DNA of 64,000 nucleotides from Nonomuraea cavernae (lineage in GTDB: Bacteria > Actinomycetota > Actinomycetes > Streptosporangiales > Streptosporangiaceae). Each line of letters begins with the position of its first letter. The first letter of the stretch is position 1. Position numbers and translations under genes: made by a program. The notes under the pieces are model-generated. The model saw nothing but the letters and a program-made list of their open reading frames with translations. It was not told the DNA's origin and ran no database searches. This document shows, one piece after another, positions 50,381 to 58,829 of the stretch. The stretch lies in contig NZ_BMNH01000035.1 of assembly GCF_014646355.1 (NCBI RefSeq), positions 1 to 64,000 on the forward strand, read 5' to 3'.

Positions 50381-53158
50381 TCATGCGGTGGACTCCCTCA
50401 CCACGTGCAGGCGCCACGACGGCAGCAGCTCGTCGATGAGCGCCTCGGTCTCGGGGGCCGGCCCGCCGCCGTACGCGTGCGAACCGGCCCTTCTGGTCAA
50501 CGCCTCGATGACCGCGCGCAGCCGTACGAGATCGCCCGTGGCGTGGGTGGCGCGCAGCAGGTCGCGCCAGAGCCCCTCGTCGTCGGCGGCGAGCAGCAGG
50601 CCGGCCCGGACGGCCGCGACGGCGGCGTCCGGCTCGCCGTGCGCCAGCCTGATCTCGCACAGGCGGTGCGCGGCGTCGGCGACCCCGGCCGTCACGTCGT
50701 ACTCCAGCTCGTCGGCGGCCAGCCAGGAGTATCGGCCCGACGGACGCCCGCTCAGCAGGGGGCCTCTGACCAGGCCGAGCGCTCGCTCCAGGAGCACGGT
50801 CCGCGCGCTGGGATCGCCGTGGGACCGGCGAACCATCTCGCGGAACAGCGCCCAGTCGGTGCGGACCTCGGGCCCCAGTCTGAGCCTGCCGGCCTCGTCG
50901 ACGCGCAGGTGCCGCTTGCCGAGCCAGGCGGCGACCCGGGCGATCGTCGCGTCTCTGACCATGGGCTGCACGCCCCGCGGCCACAGCACGCCGCCCAGGA
51001 CGACCGGGTGCACGCCTCCGGGATGGGTGGCGAGGTAGACCAGCAGCTCGGCGGCGAGCGCCATCCGGCCTTCCTCCAGCGGGTCGAGACCGACGATCTC
51101 GATGGGTCCGAGCATCCGCACCTCGACGGCGGGCAGGCCGTAGTCGGCGAGCGGCTCGGCCTCGGGGACGGCCTCGCCGTCGAGCTGCTCGGTCGTGCGG
51201 AACAGCGCGACCAGGGCCTGGTAGTGGCGGCGGGGCAGGAGCTGCGCGGTCACCTCGAAGCCGAGTTCGGCGATCTTCGCCTTGCCGTCGTCGGTGATCT
51301 CCAGGGTCCAGGTGGCGTGCGGCACGTCGCCGGTCACCACGTACCCGGCCGTGTCCTTGCGGGCCAGCAGCGCCAGCCGTCTCGCCTCGTCGTGGTTCGG
51401 CGTCACCGCCGACAGCAGGTAGTGGGCATCGCGCGGGCGGCCGGTGATCCGGCCGGTCAGCACCTCCTGGCGGGGTGTCGCGGTCGCCTCCAACTCGGGC
51501 AGCACCTCGGCCAGGCCGCCCACGGCCCTGATGCGGTCGGGGGCGATCGCGGTCAGCTCCTCACCGAAGCCGACGAGCGTGATGCGCATGCGGTCGGACC
51601 ACCGGTTGGTGGCCAGCTCGACGGCCAGCGCGGCGAGGGCGGCGGTGGTCTGCCTGCCCCGGATGTTGATCAGGCCCTGCGTGGCCTCCAGGTCGATCAG
51701 CACCCGTCCGCTCGCGTCGGTGCCGAGAGACACCAGCCCCGGGTAGGGGGCGCCGCCCAGCGGACTCTCCTGCGAATCGGGCAGCAGGCGCCCCTCGTGG
51801 GCGGACAGCCGCCACACCTGGCCACCGTCCTGGGCGGTCCAGGGGGCGGGCGCGTCACCGTCGGGCGGATGGATCCACAGGTCGAGGTTGCCCGGTGACA
51901 GGTGGGCCGCGTAGACGGTCGGCGGGGTGCGGCCGGCCGCGGCCAGTTCGGCGCCGAGCAGTCTCAGGCCGACGTCGAGAATCCGGGTGCCGGGCGCGTC
52001 GGCGCCCAGCCGGAGCGCCACCTCGGCCTCGGCGGCGTCGTCGCGCGGGCGCACGATGCGGTGGCCGAACGCGCGCCGCCACAGCTGAGCCCGGCGCCGC
52101 CTGCCGAGCACGGCCAGCAACCCGGCGGCGGCCAATGACGCCCCGGCGAGATACTCGACGAGCTCCAGCCCAGGACGCTGCTCCGCCGGACCCTGTTCTT
52201 CGGCCGGGCGCTGTTCTTTGGTCGGGCGCTGCTGGTCGGCCGGACGCTGCTGGTCGGCAGTGTCCCGCCGAGTGTCGCGCGTCTCGCCGGCCTCGTGTTC
52301 TCCCTGCTTCCTCTCGACCGTCTGCTGCTGCTCCGCGCCGACACGAGCCGGGCTGGTCGAGGCTCTGCCGGGGTGTTCGCGCAGGGTCTCGGCACGCGGC
52401 TGCCTGGCGGGTACGACGTGCACGTTGCGCGCGTCGTCGGGCATGTCGAGCACCCAGCCCGGCCTGATCAGGTCGGCCATCCGGAGGCGGGCGCCGTCGG
52501 GTTGTTCCTTGTGCTGGTTGAGCTGGAAGATCTCCGGATATCGCCGGCCGTCGCCCAGGCACTTCTCGGCGATCTCCCACAGGCTCTCGTGGTGGCGGCC
52601 GTGCGGCGGCTGCACCACGTACACCTTCTTGCTCCGCTGGGTCTCCAGCGGCTGCTCCACGACCGGAGTCGAGAACGCGACCGCGGCCATGGGCGGCGGG
52701 GCGGGCGGCGGTGTGCCGAGCCGCGCGATGGGCACGGCCGCCGCCCCAACGGTGAACAGCAGCAGCACCGCCGAGACCAGCCGGTTGGCCAGCCACTGGG
52801 TGCCGCCGGACAACGGCACCCTGGCCGGCATGCCGATCCGGCGGACCCCGGCGTACACCTCGACGATCACGCACGCGACCAGCTGCAGCCAGGCCAGCCA
52901 GACGAGCAGGACCAGCACGGCGGTGATCGTGGACGGGCCGACGCGGCTGGTGAGCAGGTCGAGGTCGAGCAGTTGCGGCCCGAGCGGCGGCCCGACGAAC
53001 GTGAGCAGGGCATAGGGGACGCCGCCGACGAGCGCCACCAGCACCACGAGTGCCGCGAGCCCCGCGAACACGTCGCCGGCGGACCGCCTCGCCGGGATGC
53101 GCGCGGGCGGCCGCACGGGCACCCGCCCGGGTGGACGCACCGGCTCTCGCGTGGGCAT
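50381..53158 (-). CDS. LysM and BTAD-like regulatory membrane protein
   Basis: A 925-residue multi-domain protein. Two to three membrane helices lie in the first 160 residues. A LysM-like domain follows (KKVYVVQPPHGRHHESLWEI, AEKCLGDGRRYPEIFQLNQH, PGWVLDMPDD), then a charged QRPxxQQRP-rich linker and another helix (ELVEYLAGASLAAAGLLAVL). The C-terminal part has a winged helix (VRMLGPIEIVGLDPLEEG, LVYLATHPGGVHPVVLGGVL) and a BTAD/TPR region like SARP regulators. ATG 53158 has AGGAGAAGCG directly upstream; the earlier ATG 53236 overlaps the previous stop, but the extra 26 codons lack GC3 bias. This type is common in actinomycete Tad loci. Confidence 0.82.
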   Translation of the reverse strand: MPTREPVRPPGRVPVRPPARIPARRSAGDVFAGLAALVVLVALVGGVPYALLTFVGPPLGPQLLDLDLLTSRVGPSTITAVLVLLVWLAWLQLVACVIVEVYAGVRRIGMPARVPLSGGTQWLANRLVSAVLLLFTVGAAAVPIARLGTPPPAPPPMAAVAFSTPVVEQPLETQRSKKVYVVQPPHGRHHESLWEIAEKCLGDGRRYPEIFQLNQHKEQPDGARLRMADLIRPGWVLDMPDDARNVHVVPARQPRAETLREHPGRASTSPARVGAEQQQTVERKQGEHEAGETRDTRRDTADQQRPADQQRPTKEQRPAEEQGPAEQRPGLELVEYLAGASLAAAGLLAVLGRRRRAQLWRRAFGHRIVRPRDDAAEAEVALRLGADAPGTRILDVGLRLLGAELAAAGRTPPTVYAAHLSPGNLDLWIHPPDGDAPAPWTAQDGGQVWRLSAHEGRLLPDSQESPLGGAPYPGLVSLGTDASGRVLIDLEATQGLINIRGRQTTAALAALAVELATNRWSDRMRITLVGFGEELTAIAPDRIRAVGGLAEVLPELEATATPRQEVLTGRITGRPRDAHYLLSAVTPNHDEARRLALLARKDTAGYVVTGDVPHATWTLEITDDGKAKIAELGFEVTAQLLPRRHYQALVALFRTTEQLDGEAVPEAEPLADYGLPAVEVRMLGPIEIVGLDPLEEGRMALAAELLVYLATHPGGVHPVVLGGVLWPRGVQPMVRDATIARVAAWLGKRHLRVDEAGRLRLGPEVRTDWALFREMVRRSHGDPSARTVLLERALGLVRGPLLSGRPSGRYSWLAADELEYDVTAGVADAAHRLCEIRLAHGEPDAAVAAVRAGLLLAADDEGLWRDLLRATHATGDLVRLRAVIEALTRRAGSHAYGGGPAPETEALIDELLPSWRLHVVRESTA

Positions 53159-53232
53159 CGCTTCTCCTTTCTCGCGTCCAGCGTCCTTCCGCACCGATCT
53201 CCGGGCCACCAAGTGGTCGGAATCGGTCTGAC

Positions 53233-53658
53233 TCATCTGGCCTCGGGTCCGGCCGTCGCCGTGCCCTCCATCTCGGTGCCGGGGAAGCCGATGGCGCCGA
53301 GGAAGAACGCGGTCCAGGACACCTTGACGGTGACCGTCACCGCGGTCTGCTCCTGCTCCACGGCGCAGGCGCCGGTGGACACGTCGTCACCGCCGTGAGC
53401 CGCGATCACCTCATCGGCCCTGGCGCACACCTGGCCCTCGTCCAGCAGCCGGGTCTGACCGGTGGCGCGCAGGTGGTCGACGTCGATCGTGTCGGCGCCC
53501 GCGCGAGCGGCCTGCTCGGCGACGTCGGCGGCCCGCAGCCGGGCGTTGATCGCCGCCCCGCCGTCGACCAGCAGCCCGGCGAGCAGGAAGACGACCACGG
53601 AGAAGAGCACGGTGAACACCGACATGGACCCGCGCTCCCCTGCCAGCCGGGAGCTCAC
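53233..53658 (-). CDS. TadG/TadE-like pseudopilin lacking Glu5
   Basis: A 141-residue protein from GTG 53658. The start RLAGERGSMSVFTVLFSVVV resembles a type IV pilin leader (cut after G10) followed by a single membrane helix. The +5 residue is Phe, where pilins and TadE have Glu. The periplasmic-side domain has two cysteines (VCARADEVIAAHGG, STGACAVEQEQ). It matches the 'helicase/secretion neighbourhood TadE-like' type. The GTG overlaps the stop of the TadE-like gene upstream. Confidence 0.78.
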   Translation of the reverse strand: MSSRLAGERGSMSVFTVLFSVVVFLLAGLLVDGGAAINARLRAADVAEQAARAGADTIDVDHLRATGQTRLLDEGQVCARADEVIAAHGGDDVSTGACAVEQEQTAVTVTVKVSWTAFFLGAIGFPGTEMEGTATAGPEAR

Positions 53659-54257
53659 TCGATCCTCCGCAGTTGTTCCAGCGGCACCACGGCCGTGCCG
53701 GTCATCTGTTTGGTGCCGTTGAATCCCAGGAAGCTCAGATCCAGCTCGCAGGTGACCTCGGCCCGCACCTGACCGCCCGCCTCCCACTCGGATCCGGCCA
53801 GCGAGACGGCGGGCTGCGCGCACCGCCCCTGCAGCGCGGCCGTGGTGGTCGCCTCGGCGGCCGTGCCGGCGTCGTCCAACGTGCGCTGCACCGAGGCGGC
53901 CCTGGCCGCGTCCCTGGCGGCCCCGTTGACCTGGCCCTGAGCTTCGACCAGCCGGCCGGCTCCGGCCAGGAACATCAGGAAGAGCAGGAAGACCGGTGCG
54001 AGCATGACCGTCTCCACGGCCATCGACCCCCGCTCGCCTCCCACCGCCCGGCTTACGGCCCCCGCACGATCCACCGCCGCCGCCCGATCCACGGCCCCCG
54101 CCCGATCCACCGCCGCCGCCCGATCCACGGCCCCCGCACGATGCACGGCCCCCGCCCAGCGGACGGCCTTCACCCGGCGTGCGACTCCCGCCTGGTCTCC
54201 GGCTCCCGGCTCCCGGGCGCCGGCGCGGTCTGCTCGGCCCGTCTCGTGGTGGCTCAT
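53655..54257 (-). CDS. TadE-like pseudopilin with repeat-coded N-terminus
   Basis: A 200-residue protein if ATG 54257 is used. A TadE leader and helix sit at GGERGSMAVETVMLAPVFLL (cut after G77; Glu at +5), followed by about 100 residues with two cysteines. The 76 residues before it are odd: AGAVDRA-type units from an 18-bp tandem repeat (54052-54161). Each unit has GTG after a G-run, so a much shorter product starting near VGGERG is also possible. Both ends overlap neighbouring genes (ATGA and GTGA). It is expected to be a minor pilin of the Flp pilus. Confidence 0.75.
   Translation of the reverse strand: MSHHETGRADRAGAREPGAGDQAGVARRVKAVRWAGAVHRAGAVDRAAAVDRAGAVDRAAAVDRAGAVSRAVGGERGSMAVETVMLAPVFLLFLMFLAGAGRLVEAQGQVNGAARDAARAASVQRTLDDAGTAAEATTTAALQGRCAQPAVSLAGSEWEAGGQVRAEVTCELDLSFLGFNGTKQMTGTAVVPLEQLRRIE
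54052..54161. repeat. 18-bp tandem repeat in a TadE-like gene
   Basis: About six units of type GATCCACGGCCCCCGCCC run in tandem, alternating with a close variant (GATCCACCGCCGCCGCCC). The coding strand reads AGAVDR/AAAVDR. The period is a multiple of three and the block lies just upstream of the pilin-like leader. Confidence 0.85.
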
Positions 54258-54847
54258 CCGCAGTCGTCACCCCCGTCGTCGGGCCGGAAGCACTCCACCG
54301 GACCGCCCGCGGTGGCCGTGATCGTGAAGGTGAGCTCGGGCAGCAGCGGAATGACCTGGACGGCGCTGCCCGTGACCGTGACGAACCGCTGGTCGGGCTC
54401 CCTGACCGAGGTCGTGGCGGTGGCGTCGGAGAGCAGCCGGGGGCCGATCGCCCGCACGATGGACGTGGCCTTGGTCTGGGCCTCGCCCTCCCAGGAGCCC
54501 GAGTCGAAAGGGGCCGAGCGGGCTACCCGGGCGCCCTCGCGGGCGGCGGCCTCCGCGACCTGGCGGCCGTGGAACCAGAGCGTCACCTGCACGATGAGGA
54601 GTACGACCGCGAGGACGACCGGCATCAGCAGGGCCAGCTCGACCACCGTGACACCGCGTTCGCGACGGAGCCGGTGTTCGCGACGAAGTCCGAGTTCGCG
54701 AACGAGCCAACGTTCACGACGGAGCCGGTGTTCGCGAACGAGCCAACGTTCACGACGGAGCCGGTGTTCGCGAACGAGCCGACGTTCACGACGGAGCCGG
54801 TGTTCGCGAACGAGCCGACGTTCACGACGGAGCAGGGACGAGATCAC
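54254..54847 (-). CDS. TadE-like pseudopilin with basic repeat N-terminus
   Basis: A 197-residue protein from GTG 54847, which overlaps the flp stop. The leader and helix RRERGVTVVELALLMPVVLA show cleavage after G65 and Glu at +5. A mature domain follows with TLWFHGRQVAEAAAREGARV, a TadE hallmark, and the C-terminus PVECFRPDDGGDDCG. The first 64 residues are almost only arginine-rich repeats (LRRERRLVREHR) from a 36-bp tandem repeat. No other start codon lies between the GTG and the leader, so the repeat must be translated if the gene is expressed. Confidence 0.78.
   Translation of the reverse strand: MISSLLRRERRLVREHRLRRERRLVREHRLRRERWLVREHRLRRERWLVRELGLRREHRLRRERGVTVVELALLMPVVLAVVLLIVQVTLWFHGRQVAEAAAREGARVARSAPFDSGSWEGEAQTKATSIVRAIGPRLLSDATATTSVREPDQRFVTVTGSAVQVIPLLPELTFTITATAGGPVECFRPDDGGDDCG
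54657..54835. repeat. 36-bp tandem repeat in a TadE-like gene
   Basis: Close to five copies of a 36-bp unit (plus strand begins ACGACGGAGCCGGTGTTCGC) run in tandem; three are nearly identical and the leftmost is degenerate. All three forward frames and several reverse frames stay open through the block. The period is a multiple of three. Confidence 0.88.
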
Positions 54848-55065
54848 GTGTCCCCGCTGCCGCCACCGAAGGAGTTCTGGATGTCGTTCTGCCTCTGCTC
54901 CACGAGCGTCTTGATCAGCGTGGCGAGGCCGAGCGCGACGCCGGCGATGATGGCGGTGATGATCACCCATTCGACAGCGGAGGCCCCCCGGCTGGGCGCC
55001 GTGCGGGCGCGATGGACGCGGACACCGAGGTAGGCCCGCAGGTAGATGATCCAGGGATGGTTCAT
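54844..55065 (-). CDS. flp: Flp-type pilin
   Basis: A 73-residue major pilin candidate. The leader has a prepilin peptidase site: SRG-ASAVEW, cut after G27 with Glu at +5. The hydrophobic helix VIITAIIAGVALGLATLI follows, then a short polar tail (VEQRQNDIQNSFGGGSGDT). Its ATG overlaps the tadC stop. No prepilin peptidase (TadV/CpaA) gene is in the window, so processing must be encoded elsewhere. Confidence 0.88.
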   Translation of the reverse strand: MNHPWIIYLRAYLGVRVHRARTAPSRGASAVEWVIITAIIAGVALGLATLIKTLVEQRQNDIQNSFGGGSGDT

Positions 55066-55985
55066 GAGGACCCCAACATCTTCATAGCGGCTGGAAAACT
55101 GAGAAAAATCACGAAACCCGCGCAGAGCAGGAGCTGTGCCACGAGCATCGACTGGGAGCGTTCGCCGGCCCGGCCCTCGATCTCCGCGAGCTCGCGTCGG
55201 CGCAGGGTGGCCGCTCTGGCCGTCAGCGAGGCCCGGACCTTCGCGCCGTCGTCGGCGACCAGGCCGAGCGCGGCCGACAGGTCGCGCAGCTCGTCGACGT
55301 TGATCTCCTCGCCGAGCTGGCCGAGCGCCTGCCACGGGGTGATGCCGACGATCCGGGCCCCGCTGAGCGCGTCGCGGATGCGGGCCATCGCCCAGTTGGG
55401 CTGGTCGCCGCTGACCGAGACCGCCATCATCAGCGCCTCGGGAACGCCCCGGCCGCCCGCGAGGTTCATGGAGACCAGGTCGAGGAACGCGCCGACCACG
55501 TGCCTGAAGTCACGCCGCCGCGCCGCGGCGTCGCGCTTGACCTGTACGTCGGGCAGGAAGAAGAAGAACAGGGCGGCGAGCACGGCGGCCCAGAACGGGA
55601 TCGCGAGCGACGTGCCCCACTCCATCAGCACCAGCCAGCCGAGCAGCACGGGGAAGGCCAGCAGCCCGGCCGCGGCGAGCAGCACTTTGGTGGCCAGGAA
55701 ACCCTCGAACGACCGGCCGACCAGGGCCAGGTCGGCCTTGACCGAGCGGGCCTCCCAGCCGCGGGCGTGGTAGACGCGGGCCAGTCTGACGCCGAGACCC
55801 CGGCGGAAGGCGCTGACCTCCTCGTCGGGCAGCACGAGCTGGATGCGGGGCGCGCCCGCGTCCTCGCGCACCGCCTCGATCGCCAGCAACCGCGCCACCA
55901 GGCCTGGCTGGGCCGGGAAGATCGCGCGCAGCAGCAGGAACAGGCCGAACCCGAGCGCGCCGCCGGCCAGTACTCCTTCAACCAT
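55062..55985 (-). CDS. tadC: Tad secretion membrane protein TadC
   Basis: A 307-residue inner-membrane platform protein of the type II secretion F superfamily. It has three to four helices, and the T2SSF domain includes FLDLVSMNLAGGRGVPEALM and RDLSAALGLVADDGAKVRAS. It works with TadB under the TadA ATPase to assemble Flp pili. The start overlaps the tadB stop by 8 bp. Confidence 0.9.
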   Translation of the reverse strand: MVEGVLAGGALGFGLFLLLRAIFPAQPGLVARLLAIEAVREDAGAPRIQLVLPDEEVSAFRRGLGVRLARVYHARGWEARSVKADLALVGRSFEGFLATKVLLAAAGLLAFPVLLGWLVLMEWGTSLAIPFWAAVLAALFFFFLPDVQVKRDAAARRRDFRHVVGAFLDLVSMNLAGGRGVPEALMMAVSVSGDQPNWAMARIRDALSGARIVGITPWQALGQLGEEINVDELRDLSAALGLVADDGAKVRASLTARAATLRRRELAEIEGRAGERSQSMLVAQLLLCAGFVIFLSFPAAMKMLGSS

Positions 55986-56823
55986 TGCCGCCTCCGACCA
56001 GCAGACGTGTGGGCTTGTCGAACCGGGCGAGCCGCCGCATCCAGGCGAACCCGGCGCCGAACAGCCCGGCCACGACGGCGAGCACCGCCTGGCCGAGCAG
56101 GCCGGTGTATTCGCCGACGTAGGACGGGTTGAACACGACGAGCAGGCCGGCGAAGACCAGTGCGGTGATCACCACGATCTGCACGCTGCGCCTCGTGGCG
56201 CGGCGTTCGGCCTCGACGCGGCGGCGCATGTCGAGCTCCTCGCGCGCCGACACCGCCAGCGCGCCCAGCACGTCGCGCAGACCCGGGCCGCGCAGCTTGG
56301 AGTTGAGGATCAGCGCGGCCACCACCAGGTCGGCCGACGGGTCGTCGAGCTCGTCGGCGAACAACGCCAGCGCGTCGGGCAACGCCATCCTGGTGTGCAG
56401 CCGGTCGACCATCGCCCGCAGGTGGGGTCTCAGCATGGGCGCGGCCGCCCTGATCGACGACGGGATGGCCTGTTCGAGCCCGGCCGCGCCGGCGATCGTG
56501 TCCCGCAGCGACTCGGTCCAGGCGGCCAGTCCTTCGAGTCTGCGCATCGCCGCGCGCTCCTCGGCCGCGCCGCCCGACAGACCGCGCCAGGCGAACACCA
56601 GCAGCACCGATCCCACGGCGACCACCGGCCAGCGGGTGACCGCCAGGACGACGACGGCCACGACCGCGGCGATCGCGCCGCGCGTGGTCAGCATCCTGAC
56701 CAGGTGGCGCTCGGGCTGCGACGGCTTGGGGCGCAGGCCGTACAGGGAGAGGACGAGCAGGAAGACGCCGCCGCCGACGGCGGCGCCGGCGAACAGCGCC
56801 AGCGGGTCGAGAGGGATCATCAC
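55978..56823 (-). CDS. tadB: Tad secretion membrane protein TadB
   Basis: A 281-residue T2SSF-domain protein with N-terminal helices (about 5-22 and 50-80), the conserved block LAAWTESLRDTIAGAAGLEQ near 102-121 and C-terminal helices. It is the TadC partner. ATG 56823 overlaps the tadA stop (ATGA). Confidence 0.9.
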   Translation of the reverse strand: MMIPLDPLALFAGAAVGGGVFLLVLSLYGLRPKPSQPERHLVRMLTTRGAIAAVVAVVVLAVTRWPVVAVGSVLLVFAWRGLSGGAAEERAAMRRLEGLAAWTESLRDTIAGAAGLEQAIPSSIRAAAPMLRPHLRAMVDRLHTRMALPDALALFADELDDPSADLVVAALILNSKLRGPGLRDVLGALAVSAREELDMRRRVEAERRATRRSVQIVVITALVFAGLLVVFNPSYVGEYTGLLGQAVLAVVAGLFGAGFAWMRRLARFDKPTRLLVGGGNG

Positions 56824-58115
56824 CAGCCTCCCGGGTGGTAGCCGTGGGCGGCGAGCTCCTGCAGGCAGGAGACGGGGGCGTGGGGCAGGGCGGAACCGTC
56901 GGGGCCCGGAGCGAACACCTCGCTCGACAGGACCCGGCCGTCACAGCCGTTGACCTCGCGGATGCTGGAGACGTAGCGGCGCAGGGTGCCGCCGCGGTCG
57001 TAGTCGTTGCGTTTCTCGACGAAGACCACGAAGTCGATGGCGCCGGCGATGAGCATGTGGGTGGCGTCGATGGGGAGGCGCTCGTTGGCCTGCAGGGCGT
57101 AGGTGGAGATGCGGTTGAACACCTCCATGCTGGAGTTGGCGTGGATGGTGGACAGGGAGCCGTCGTTGCCCTGCGTCATCGCGTTGAGCATGGTGACGAT
57201 CTCGTCGCCGAGCACCTCGCCGACGATGACGCGGCTGGGGTTCATCCGGAGGGAGCGTCTGACCAGCTCGGCCATGGTGATCTCGCCCTGGCCCTCGGAG
57301 TTGGGCAGCCGCTGTTCGAAGGCGACCACGTTGGGGTGAAGCTCGGGGAACTGGTCGAGACCGAGCTCAAGCGCGCGTTCGACCGTGATCAGCCGCTCTC
57401 CGGCCGGGATCTCGTTGGCCAGGGCTCGCAGCAGGGTCGTCTTGCCGGCGTTGGTGGAGCCCGCGATCATGAGGTTTTTGCGGGCGGCGACCGCGGCCGT
57501 CAGGAACCGGCCGATCTCCGGGCTCAGTGTGCCGTTGCCCACCAGGTCGGACAGGAACACCTTGCCGAGGCGGGCGCGGCGGATCGACACGGCCGGCCTG
57601 AGCGTGACGTCCATGACGGCGCTCAGCCGCGAGCCGTCGGGCAGTCTCAGGTCGAGCTGCGGGTTGGCGGTGTCGAACGGCCTGCTCGACAGGCCCGAGT
57701 AGGCCGCCAGGATCTGGATCAGCTCGATCAGCTCCTCGTCGGACTCGGCGACCGGGTCGTGCGCGAGCTCCTGGCCGTCGGCGTAACCGACGAAGACCTT
57801 GTCGCAGCCGTTGATGTCGATGTTCTCGACGTCGGGGTCGTCGAGCAGCGGCTGGAGACGGCCCACGCCGAACAGCGCGGCGTGGATGCCGGCCGCCAGC
57901 GCCTCTTCCTCCTCGACCGTGGGCGGGGTGCGGCCCAGGCCGATCTCGTTGCGCGCGTGCTCCTCCAGCACCTGGGAGATCAGCGCCCTGGCGAACTGCC
58001 GCTCGTCCTCGCCGGTCATCGCGGCCAGGCCGTTGGCCTGGTCGAGCCGGCGCTGGTGGGCCAGGCGGTCGCCGACCTCCTGGCGGAAACGCTTCACGAG
58101 GGAGTGGTCGATCAC
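56820..58115 (-). CDS. tadA: Tad pilus assembly ATPase TadA (CpaF)
   Basis: A 431-residue secretion ATPase that powers pilin polymerisation. Walker A is IAGSTNAGKTTLLRALANEI. The Asp box is LITVERALELGL, Walker B RMNPSRVIVGEVLGDEIVTM and His box DGSLSTIHANSS. GTG 58115 overlaps the upstream stop. ALFGVGRLQPLLDDPDVENI marks the family N-domain. Confidence 0.95.
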   Translation of the reverse strand: MIDHSLVKRFRQEVGDRLAHQRRLDQANGLAAMTGEDERQFARALISQVLEEHARNEIGLGRTPPTVEEEEALAAGIHAALFGVGRLQPLLDDPDVENIDINGCDKVFVGYADGQELAHDPVAESDEELIELIQILAAYSGLSSRPFDTANPQLDLRLPDGSRLSAVMDVTLRPAVSIRRARLGKVFLSDLVGNGTLSPEIGRFLTAAVAARKNLMIAGSTNAGKTTLLRALANEIPAGERLITVERALELGLDQFPELHPNVVAFEQRLPNSEGQGEITMAELVRRSLRMNPSRVIVGEVLGDEIVTMLNAMTQGNDGSLSTIHANSSMEVFNRISTYALQANERLPIDATHMLIAGAIDFVVFVEKRNDYDRGGTLRRYVSSIREVNGCDGRVLSSEVFAPGPDGSALPHAPVSCLQELAAHGYHPGGW

Positions 58116-58828
58116 GGGTGGCTCACCAGCCGTCCTGCGAGATCGCGTGCCGTACGGATGAGCAGCGAGCGGTCGAGCCGTCCGCCCCACTGGCCGCGCA
58201 GCAGCTCGGCCCCCTTGGGATCGTGGGCCAGGCCGTACACGAATCCGACGGTCGAGCCCACGATGCGGCGTACGTCGTCGATCGAGGAGCGGTAGTTGCG
58301 CGGGTCGGCGATCACGACGACGCCGTGAGCCTTCGTGATCGAGAGGCGTTCGCGCAGGTGCGCGACGTGGTCGAGGGTGGCTCTGGTGAGCAGCACGACC
58401 TTTTCGGCCTCGGCCAGCAGGTCGCCGAGCTGGGGGTGGGCGCCGAGGCGGCCGCAGTCGGCGATCACGTCGGCGTGCGGCACGGCGGCGAGCGAGCGGC
58501 CGAGCGGACCCCACAGCCAGGTCAGCCCGGCCGCCTGCTCGCCATGGGTGAGCCCGGCCAGCACGTCGAGCCCGCCCACGATCTTCTGTGTGTGCTCGTG
58601 AATCTGCGCGGGCTCCAGCCCGCGGCGCGCCGTCGCCGCCAGGGTGAGCAGGCCCTTGCCCGGGTTGAGCACGCCGCCGTCGGCGCTGGGCAGCCGGTAG
58701 GCGATGTCGCCGCCCGCGGGGTCGCACTCGGCGAGCAGCACGGGCCTCGGCCAGACGGCCGCCAGGGCCGTCGCGGCGGTGGTCACCCCTGGCGCGCCCT
58801 TGTCGGCGGCCAGCACGATCAGGGCCAC
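58112..58828 (-). CDS. CpaE/TadZ-like MinD-type protein
   Basis: A 238-residue ParA/MinD-like protein that is expected to place the Tad machine at the cell envelope. The P-loop is deviant: VLAADKGAPGVTTAATALAA, with the signature lysine kept at the start but Val where the second lysine of GKT should be. CDPAGGDIAYRLPS and VIADCGRLGAHPQL follow. It lacks the receiver domain of CpaE. GTG 58828 starts 1 base after the SAF-protein stop. Confidence 0.82.
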   Translation of the reverse strand: MALIVLAADKGAPGVTTAATALAAVWPRPVLLAECDPAGGDIAYRLPSADGGVLNPGKGLLTLAATARRGLEPAQIHEHTQKIVGGLDVLAGLTHGEQAAGLTWLWGPLGRSLAAVPHADVIADCGRLGAHPQLGDLLAEAEKVVLLTRATLDHVAHLRERLSITKAHGVVVIADPRNYRSSIDDVRRIVGSTVGFVYGLAHDPKGAELLRGQWGGRLDRSLLIRTARDLAGRLVSHP

Positions 58829-58829
58829 C

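Noticed and set aside
54657..54835. CRISPR-like array
   Set aside because: The 36-bp units are directly adjacent without spacers, so this is a coding tandem repeat. No cas genes are in the window.
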